A stretch of DNA of 38,872 nucleotides, from assembly GCF_001262635.1 (NCBI RefSeq), contig NZ_JXYH01000034.1:1-38872 (forward strand), in the 5' to 3' direction. Within the stretch, counting starts at the first letter, position 1. Every line of letters begins with the position of its first letter. This DNA comes from Aestuariivita boseongensis (lineage in GTDB: Bacteria; Pseudomonadota; Alphaproteobacteria; Rhodobacterales; Rhodobacteraceae). The notes under the pieces are model-generated. The model did not search any database. It saw only the letters and a program-made list of their open reading frames with translations, and had not been told where the DNA came from. The position numbers were made by a program, and so were the translations under genes. Shown in pieces: positions 34,024 to 38,872 of this stretch.

Positions 34024-34076
34024 ATCCCGGCCTTGTGCCGGGATCTCTGGCAGAGGCCCCGGCTCAAGGCCGGGGC
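34024..34076. repeat. Pair of 8-5-8 GC-rich hairpins
   Basis: 34024-34044 has stem ATCCCGGC/GCCGGGAT with loop CTTGT; 34056-34076 has stem GCCCCGGC/GCCGGGGC with loop TCAAG. They fill the gap between the convergent phosphatase and GFA genes, so a bidirectional end structure is likely. Confidence 0.6.
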
Positions 34077-34077
34077 G

Positions 34078-34431
34078 TCAGCTGTTTGCCCCGTCTGTCC
34101 ACTCGAACGGTTCCAGCGTTGAGGGATCGACGCCCTCGATACAGCCCACATTGATGCCCACTTCGTCTGGCATGAATTTGCGTTTGTGGTGGGTGTAGAT
34201 CCCGCAGGTTTTGCAGAAATAGTGCTGTGCGGCGTGACTGCCCCAGGTGTAAAGGCCCAGATTGTCCTGCCCTTTCAGCACATTGAGCGATGCCCAGGGG
34301 GCCGAGACATTCGCCGCCTGACGGCGTTTGCAGAACGAGCAGTTGCAGCGGCGGGCTTTGGACAATGGCATGCTGAGATCCGCCTCGATCACCACCGCGC
34401 CGCAATGGCAGGAGGCTTGCACGCGGGTCAT
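34078..34431 (-). CDS. GFA/CENP-V domain zinc protein
   Basis: 117 residues with the glutathione-dependent formaldehyde-activating (GFA) fold. Zinc cysteines are visible: C8 and C10 (SCHCG), C29, C31 and C34 (CNCSFC) and C73/C76 (FCKTCG). Such proteins were named for Gfa, though most have no shown reaction with formaldehyde. Its start ATG (34431) overlaps the stop of the rhomboid gene by four bases (ATGA), so the two are translationally coupled. Cytoplasmic by sequence. Confidence 0.9.
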   Translation of the reverse strand: MTRVQASCHCGAVVIEADLSMPLSKARRCNCSFCKRRQAANVSAPWASLNVLKGQDNLGLYTWGSHAAQHYFCKTCGIYTHHKRKFMPDEVGINVGCIEGVDPSTLEPFEWTDGANS

Positions 34432-35216
34432 TTGCGGATCCGCGGGATGCGCGTGATGCTGTTGCGGGGAACCTCGTTGCGGCTGATCTTGGGGATACGG
34501 CTTTCGGCAAAGACATAGCGCGCTTCGGGATGGGGCGGGTGGCCTTCGGTCTTGTTCCAGAACGCCGTGCCGCCCAGACGCAGCCACAGCGGTACGGTCA
34601 GGATCATCCCGGCCAGAAACCCGCCCGCATGGGCCCAATAGGCCACGCCGCCCTGATCCCCCGCTGAGGTGAAGCCGCCCAGGAACTGCATGCCCAGCCA
34701 CAGCCCCAGCATGATCCATGCGGGGATCGGCAGGATGCGGAAAAAGATCACCAGAATGATCAGCACATCGACCTTGGCCCTGGGAAAGAGCAGCAGATAG
34801 CCCCCCATCACCCCGGCAATCGCGCCCGAGGCCCCGATGGTCGGAATGCCGGAATAGGGCGCGGCCACAACCTGCATCAGCCCGGCGGCAACACCCGAGG
34901 CAAGATAGAAGAGAAGATACCGCATATGCCCCATCTCATCCTCCATATTGTCGCCGAAAATGAACAGAAACAACATGTTACCGGCCAGGTGCATGAAGCC
35001 CGCATGCAGGAACATGGAGGTGAAGATCGTGTGCAATTCGCGCCCGGCGCTGATTTCATAGGGGACGATGGCCCAGGCGTTGTAAAACTCGAACAACGCG
35101 ACCTGATCGCTGTAAAGCGGGTAGGCGGCGATGAAAATCACGATATTCAGCGCCATCAGCGCATAGGTGATGTAAGGCACGCGGCCCGACGGGTTGTGAT
35201 CGCGGATCGGGAACAT
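34428..35216 (-). CDS. Rhomboid-family intramembrane serine protease
   Basis: 262 residues, about six to seven hydrophobic helices. The rhomboid catalytic residues are visible: Ser130 in GASGAIAG and His196 in AHAGGFLAG, with His71, His76 and Asn80 of the HAGFMHLAGN segment forming the oxyanion region. It cleaves substrates within the membrane; substrate unknown. The last 45 residues are a cytoplasmic basic/proline-rich tail. ATG 35216 begins the first region (MFPIRDHNPSGRVPYIT); upstream frame has no similarity. The stop overlaps the GFA start (ATGA). Confidence 0.93.
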   Translation of the reverse strand: MFPIRDHNPSGRVPYITYALMALNIVIFIAAYPLYSDQVALFEFYNAWAIVPYEISAGRELHTIFTSMFLHAGFMHLAGNMLFLFIFGDNMEDEMGHMRYLLFYLASGVAAGLMQVVAAPYSGIPTIGASGAIAGVMGGYLLLFPRAKVDVLIILVIFFRILPIPAWIMLGLWLGMQFLGGFTSAGDQGGVAYWAHAGGFLAGMILTVPLWLRLGGTAFWNKTEGHPPHPEARYVFAESRIPKISRNEVPRNSITRIPRIRK

Positions 35217-35310
35217 ATCGCAGAAGCTGATGCGCGGGGCCGTCCGGGTCAAGAGCCCGTGCACGACAATTTGTCTTGACCTGTGCCGGTTCCGCGCCAC
35301 GCTTACAGGC

Positions 35311-35880
35311 ATGTCACGTCTGAGCTTTATCCTGATCGCCGCGCTGGCGCTGAGCGCCGGAATGGCGCGCGCCGCGGATTGCCCCGCGCCCCCTGACCAC
35401 AGCGACCAGCTGGAGGGGCTGTTTGCCCAGATCTCGGCCGCGGAGAACGACATGGATGCGCGTGAGATCTCGAACCAGATGTGGGAGCTTTGGACGGATG
35501 CGCCCGATGAAGCCGCGCAGGCGCTTCTGGACCGGGGGATGCGGGCGCGATCGGGTTATGATTTTCTGGGCGCGCTTGATGCGCTGGACCGGCTTGTTGA
35601 GTATTGCCCTGACTATGCCGAAGGCTACAACCAGCGCGCCTTCGTGAATTTCCTGCGGCATGATTTTCCCGCAGCCCTTGTGGACCTGAACCGCACGCTT
35701 GAGCTGTCGCCGCGCCATGTGGGCGCGCTGTCAGGCAAGGCGCTGACGCTGATGGGCATGGGGGAACTGGACGAAGCGCGGGCGGTTCTGACCGCCGCGC
35801 TGGCGCTGAATCCGTGGCTGAGCGAGCGGCATCTGGCGGCGCCGGGCGGCCCGCTGGCGCCTGTTGGCGAAGACCTCTGA
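35311..35880 (+). CDS. Exported TPR-repeat protein
   Basis: 189 residues with a signal peptide at about 1-22 (hydrophobic run LSFILIAALALSA), so periplasmic. Residues 70-165 form tetratricopeptide-like helix pairs, for example GYDFLGALDALDRLVEYCPD and HDFPAALVDLNRTLELSPRH, with the conserved small and large spacing of TPRs. Acts as a protein-binding scaffold; partner unknown. ATG 35311 starts the signal peptide, while the frame itself extends upstream without support. The gene is divergent from rhomboid and is followed by tRNA-Leu. Confidence 0.85.
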   Translation: MSRLSFILIAALALSAGMARAADCPAPPDHSDQLEGLFAQISAAENDMDAREISNQMWELWTDAPDEAAQALLDRGMRARSGYDFLGALDALDRLVEYCPDYAEGYNQRAFVNFLRHDFPAALVDLNRTLELSPRHVGALSGKALTLMGMGELDEARAVLTAALALNPWLSERHLAAPGGPLAPVGEDL

Positions 35881-35927
35881 TCGGCGCTTTTCCTTTTTGA
35901 ACCATGTGTCTATGGTCGCGCGTGCTG

Positions 35928-36013
35928 GCCCGCGTGGTGGAATGGTAGACACAGGGGACTTAAAATCCCCAGGCAGGAATGCCGTGCCGGTTCGAGTCCG
36001 GCCGCGGGTACCA
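35928..36013 (+). tRNA. tRNA-Leu (anticodon UAA)
   Basis: 86 bases including an encoded CCA end. Acceptor stem GCCCGCG pairs with CGCGGGT; anticodon stem GGGGA (35954-35958)/TCCCC (35966-35970) with loop CTTAAAA gives anticodon TAA at 35961-35963. A long variable arm (GGCAGGAATGCC) marks a class II tRNA, and the T-arm reads GCCGG-TTCGAGT-CCGGC. Reads UUA, the rare leucine codon in GC-rich genomes. Confidence 0.97.
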
Positions 36014-36034
36014 GCAGATCGGGTTTCTGGGGGG

Positions 36035-36103
36035 CACGCATTTTCGAAAATGCGTGGAAAGCGGTTTCGAAACCGCTTGTCCAAGCCGCTTCGAAGCGGC
36101 TTG
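36035..36103. repeat. Three tandem TTCGAA palindromes after the tRNA
   Basis: Three perfect palindromes in a row: 36035-36056 (22 bases, half-site CACGCATTTTC), 36059-36078 (20 bases, half-site AAGCGGTTTC) and 36082-36103 (22 bases, half-site CAAGCCGCTTC). All are centred on TTCGAA. They lie between the tRNA and the convergent flavodoxin-like gene. Same class as 6538-6592 and 12080-12101. Confidence 0.75.
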
Positions 36104-36114
36104 CGACCAGGCAG

Positions 36115-36600
36115 TCAGAACGCGCCCATTGCCAGGCCCGCACCAAGGGCCGCGCCCAGATCGCGGCAGGTTTGCAGATCGTCTTGCGTGATCGTCTTTT
36201 CCGCCAGGATCGCCTCGGGGGTCTGTGCGTGGGTGCAGATGATCAGGGGGGGCTGCACCTCTTTCAGCCGCCAGCCTGTGGCGATACGGGCCAGCTGGCG
36301 GGCGGCGTTTTCACCATCGGATCCGGCGCAGATCATCTGGGCATAGGGCCGCCCTTCGATCCGGCCCAGGACGGGGTAATAACAGCGGTCGAAGAATTCC
36401 TTCATCTCACCAGACAGGGCGGCAAGGTTTTCGGGCGCGCCGAACAGATAGCCGTCCGCGGCCAGCAGATCTTCGGGGGTGACCTCATGCGCGCGCATGA
36501 GGCGCGTCTCGGTCTCCGGTTGGGCACCTTCATGGGCGGCCTCGGCCATCTGGCGGCTGCCGCCGGTGCGGGAGTGCCAGATGATCAGAAGCTGCGCCAT
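36115..36600 (-). CDS. Flavodoxin-like NAD(P)H-dependent oxidoreductase
   Basis: 161 residues, flavodoxin fold. An FMN-phosphate loop HSRTGGSRQMAE is at 9-20, and the FGAPENLAALSGEMKEFFDR segment matches WrbA/NADPH-dependent FMN reductase-type proteins. It probably binds FMN and transfers electrons to a quinone or metal complex; partner unknown. The gene starts 3 bases after the metG stop, so it is the second gene of a metG operon. It is convergent with tRNA-Leu, with the palindromes between. Confidence 0.85.
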   Translation of the reverse strand: MAQLLIIWHSRTGGSRQMAEAAHEGAQPETETRLMRAHEVTPEDLLAADGYLFGAPENLAALSGEMKEFFDRCYYPVLGRIEGRPYAQMICAGSDGENAARQLARIATGWRLKEVQPPLIICTHAQTPEAILAEKTITQDDLQTCRDLGAALGAGLAMGAF

Positions 36601-36603
36601 GGA

Positions 36604-38322
36604 TCAGTCGCGTGTTCCCGCGAACCGTGCCTGCCAGTCTTCGCGCTGCTCATCGGTGATCTTGGCGAAAAGCACATCCGGCACGGTGAAGGCATGGCCG
36701 GCGGGCAGGGCCGTCAGGGCCGCGGTCACGTCAGAGGGCCATTCGGTGTCAAGCGTGTTCATCGCGCTCAGCATCCGGCCTGATGCGTCGGGGATGAATG
36801 GGGCCGAGAGCACCGCATAGAAGCGGATCAGGTTCAGGCCCAGACGCACCTGCATGGCAGCCTTTTCCGGGTCTTCCTTGAAGGTCGACCAGGGCGCCAC
36901 GCTTTGCAGATATTCATTGCCCGCAGCCCAGATCGCGCGCAGCTCTTGCGCGGATTTGCGCACCTCCATCCGTTCCATGGAGCGGTCATAGGCTTCAAGC
37001 CTGCGCGACAGCTCGTCGATCAGGGCCTGTTCCTCGGCGCCCATGTCTCCGCCTGCGGGCACCGCTTCGCCGAATTTCGAGCGGCAGAATTTGGTGATCC
37101 GGCTGACGAAATTGCCCAGCACATCGGCCAGATCCTTGTTCACGCCGGATTGGAAGTTTTCCCAGGTGAATTCGCTGTCCGAACTTTCGGGGCAGTTCGA
37201 CAGCAGCCACCAGCGCCAGTAATCGGCAGGCAGGATTTCCAGCGCCTGATCCATGAAGACGCCGCGCCCCTGGGAGGTCGAGAACTGGCCGCCGTCATAA
37301 TTCAGGTAGTTGAAAGACTTGATGTAATCCACCAGCTTCCACGGCTCGCCCGACCCGATGATCGTGGCGGGGAAGGACAGGGTGTGGAAGGGCACGTTAT
37401 CCTTGCCCATGAACTGGGTGTAACGCACATCATCGGCCCCCTTGTCGGTGCGCCACCAGCGTTCCCATTCGGCATCGTCACGGCCTGTGGCTTCGGTCCA
37501 TTCGGCGGCGCAGGCGATATATTCGATGGGTGCGTCGAACCAGACATAAAAGACCTTGCCTTCCATGCCGGGCCAGTCTTCCTCGCCCTTCTTGACCGGG
37601 ATGCCCCAATCCAGATCGCGCGTGATGCCGCGATCCTGCAGCCCATCGCCATCATGGAGCCATTTCCTGGCGATCGAGGTGGTCAGCACGGGCCAGTCGG
37701 TTTTCGAATTGATCCACTCGTCCAACTGGTCGCGCATCTGGCTTTGGCGCAGGAAGAGGTGCTTGGTCTCGCGCACTTCCAGATCGGTTGAGCCGGAAAT
37801 GGCACTGCGCGGGTCGATCAGATCGGTGGGATCGAGCTGTTTCGTGCAGTTTTCGCACTGATCGCCGCGGGCCTTGTCATAGCCGCAATTCGGGCAAGTG
37901 CCTTCGATATAGCGGTCGGGCAGGAAGCGGCCATCGGCATTGGAATAGACCTGTTTTTCGCTGACCTCGGAAATCAGCCCCGCATCGGCGAGCCGGCCCG
38001 CGAAATGCTGGGTCAGCCGGTGGTTCTGCGGCGAGGAGGAGCGACCAAAATGATCGAAGCTGAGGCGGAAGCCTTCGGCGATGCGGGCCTGCACCTCGTG
38101 CATCTCGCGGCAATAGTCCTCGACCGGTTTGCCGGCCTTCGCGGCGGCCAGCTCGGCTGGCGTGCCATGTTCGTCCGTGGCGCAGAGAAACAGCACCTCA
38201 TTCCCGCGCGCGCGCTGGTACCGGGCAAAGAGGTCGGCGGGCAGCTGGCTGCCTACAAGGTTTCCCAGATGCTTGATCCCGTTGATATAGGGGATCGCCG
38301 ATGTGATCAGATGGCGGGTCAT
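36604..38322 (-). CDS. metG: Methionyl-tRNA synthetase
   Basis: 572-residue class I synthetase. HIGH motif is HLGN at 18-21; a zinc knuckle is formed by Cys143, Cys146, Cys156 and Cys159. The KMSKS-like loop reads FSTSQ at 347-351, without either lysine, followed by [11 protein letters not shown] and the anticodon-domain helices with the [15 protein letters not shown] segment. This degenerate loop appears to be a feature of a MetRS subtype. No C-terminal dimerisation domain is present. ATG 38322 begins [20 protein letters not shown]; the upstream open frame lacks similarity. Confidence 0.95.
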   Translation of the reverse strand: MTRHLITSAIPYINGIKHLGNLVGSQLPADLFARYQRARGNEVLFLCATDEHGTPAELAAAKAGKPVEDYCREMHEVQARIAEGFRLSFDHFGRSSSPQNHRLTQHFAGRLADAGLISEVSEKQVYSNADGRFLPDRYIEGTCPNCGYDKARGDQCENCTKQLDPTDLIDPRSAISGSTDLEVRETKHLFLRQSQMRDQLDEWINSKTDWPVLTTSIARKWLHDGDGLQDRGITRDLDWGIPVKKGEEDWPGMEGKVFYVWFDAPIEYIACAAEWTEATGRDDAEWERWWRTDKGADDVRYTQFMGKDNVPFHTLSFPATIIGSGEPWKLVDYIKSFNYLNYDGGQFSTSQGRGVFMDQALEILPADYWRWWLLSNCPESSDSEFTWENFQSGVNKDLADVLGNFVSRITKFCRSKFGEAVPAGGDMGAEEQALIDELSRRLEAYDRSMERMEVRKSAQELRAIWAAGNEYLQSVAPWSTFKEDPEKAAMQVRLGLNLIRFYAVLSAPFIPDASGRMLSAMNTLDTEWPSDVTAALTALPAGHAFTVPDVLFAKITDEQREDWQARFAGTRD

Positions 38323-38395
38323 GGGCCGTGCCTTGATGGGTCTGTGATGCTTTGGCGGTCGCTTTAGCGCATCGCCGGGACGGTGACCAGATGGC

Positions 38396-38872
38396 TCACT
38401 CGCCCGGCTGGTCTTTTCGCGCCTCGCGCTCGCGGCCCAGAAGACGCCCGATGGTGAAACTGGTGCGTGGGGCATAGACATAGCCGGTGCGATGTGACGG
38501 CGAGGGGCGCGCGCGCATTCGGGTCAGGCCGAAGACCACAAGCACCACATGCCCCGCCGCGATCAGCAGGAACAGGGCGGGCGGTCCGAAGGCCTGGATC
38601 AGGACCGAGGCGACATAGGGCGCGGCGATGGCACCGGCCGCAAACCAGAACATGAGCGCCGCCGACAGTTCGACCCGTTCATGGCTTTCGGCGAAGTCAT
38701 GGGCGTGGGCGGCGGCGACGGAATAGATCGGGAAGCTGGTGAAACCGAAAAGCCCTGCGGTCAGCATCACGCCCATCGTGCCCAGATCCTGCGCGGCGAT
38801 GGTGATTCCGCAGCTGAGCACGGCAGCCACCGACAGCCAGATCAGCACCCAGCGGCGGTCGAACTTGTCGGC
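38396..38872 (-). CDS. MFS transporter, C-terminal part, cut by window edge
   Basis: Partial gene running off the window: 158 codons and a stop at 38396. The frame stays open to the last base. It encodes the last helices of a Major Facilitator Superfamily transporter, with the loop motif FDRRW at the first cytosolic turn and hydrophobic helices such as [19 protein letters not shown] and [16 protein letters not shown], then a basic cytoplasmic tail. The [19 protein letters not shown] segment resembles the YfcJ/UMF1-like or Bcr-type MFS group; substrate unknown. Divergence from nothing in view, as its start lies beyond 38872. Confidence 0.85.
   Translation of the reverse strand, partial: ADKFDRRWVLIWLSVAAVLSCGITIAAQDLGTMGVMLTAGLFGFTSFPIYSVAAAHAHDFAESHERVELSAALMFWFAAGAIAAPYVASVLIQAFGPPALFLLIAAGHVVLVVFGLTRMRARPSPSHRTGYVYAPRTSFTIGRLLGREREARKDQPGE

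Overview
The window is about 39 kb of GC-rich chromosomal DNA from an alphaproteobacterium, most likely a Rhodobacterales (Roseobacter-group) member. This rests on codon use, the divergent metF/metR pair, an alphaproteobacterial-type MetRS, and the small GC-rich intergenic hairpins. No phage, insertion sequence, integrase or CRISPR array was seen. Most of the window is housekeeping and ordinary metabolic genes, tightly packed and often overlapping by a few bases.

Layout. 60-3601: a plus-strand run of a YmdB-type phosphoesterase, a DMT permease and an SLC13/TrkA-C permease. 4032-6522: a class I glutamine amidotransferase and a KsdD-like FAD dehydrogenase. 6601-8373 (minus): a second SLC13/TrkA-C permease. 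8697-10590: a three-gene cassette of a papain-family (C1) cysteine protease, a small protein sharing the protease's C-terminal domain, and a chagasin-type (I42) cysteine-protease inhibitor. 10670-14032: yebC, two small hypothetical proteins, ygfZ and a TIGR04283-like glycosyltransferase. 14095-20858: an MsbA-like ABC exporter, a class V aminotransferase, a small membrane protein, a HisC-like aminotransferase, an SMP-30/strictosidine-synthase-like beta-propeller and a crotonase. 20866-25254 (minus): DUF1992 protein, valS and a PhnZ-like HD protein. 25426-28768 (plus): a lone CoxL-like molybdenum hydroxylase subunit overlapping a DUF2235 alpha/beta hydrolase. 28829-31976: metF with a PaaI thioesterase and an exported protein behind it, divergent from metR. 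32058-35880: a CurA-like reductase, an inositol-monophosphatase family enzyme, a GFA protein overlapping a rhomboid protease, and a TPR lipo/periplasmic-type protein. 35928-36013: tRNA-Leu(UAA). 36115-38872 (minus): a flavodoxin-like protein, metG and the 3' part of an MFS transporter cut by the window edge.

The most interesting item is the 8697-10590 cassette. The protease keeps the full Gln/Cys/His/Asn site, has no signal peptide, and ends in a roughly 70-residue domain that reappears in the next gene. The third gene overlaps the second by 11 bases and carries the chagasin loop motifs. The arrangement looks like an enzyme, a docking or partner protein, and its own inhibitor made together; this functional reading is inference.

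A second theme is intergenic structure: three families of palindromes sit at gene ends (loopless TTCGAA-type palindromes in tandem, 8-5-8 GC-rich hairpins, and 10-3-10 hairpins with an ACG loop), plus one long 25-base inverted repeat around 24.5 kb. Several genes also have a -10-like hexamer placed so close to the ATG that leaderless transcripts are likely.
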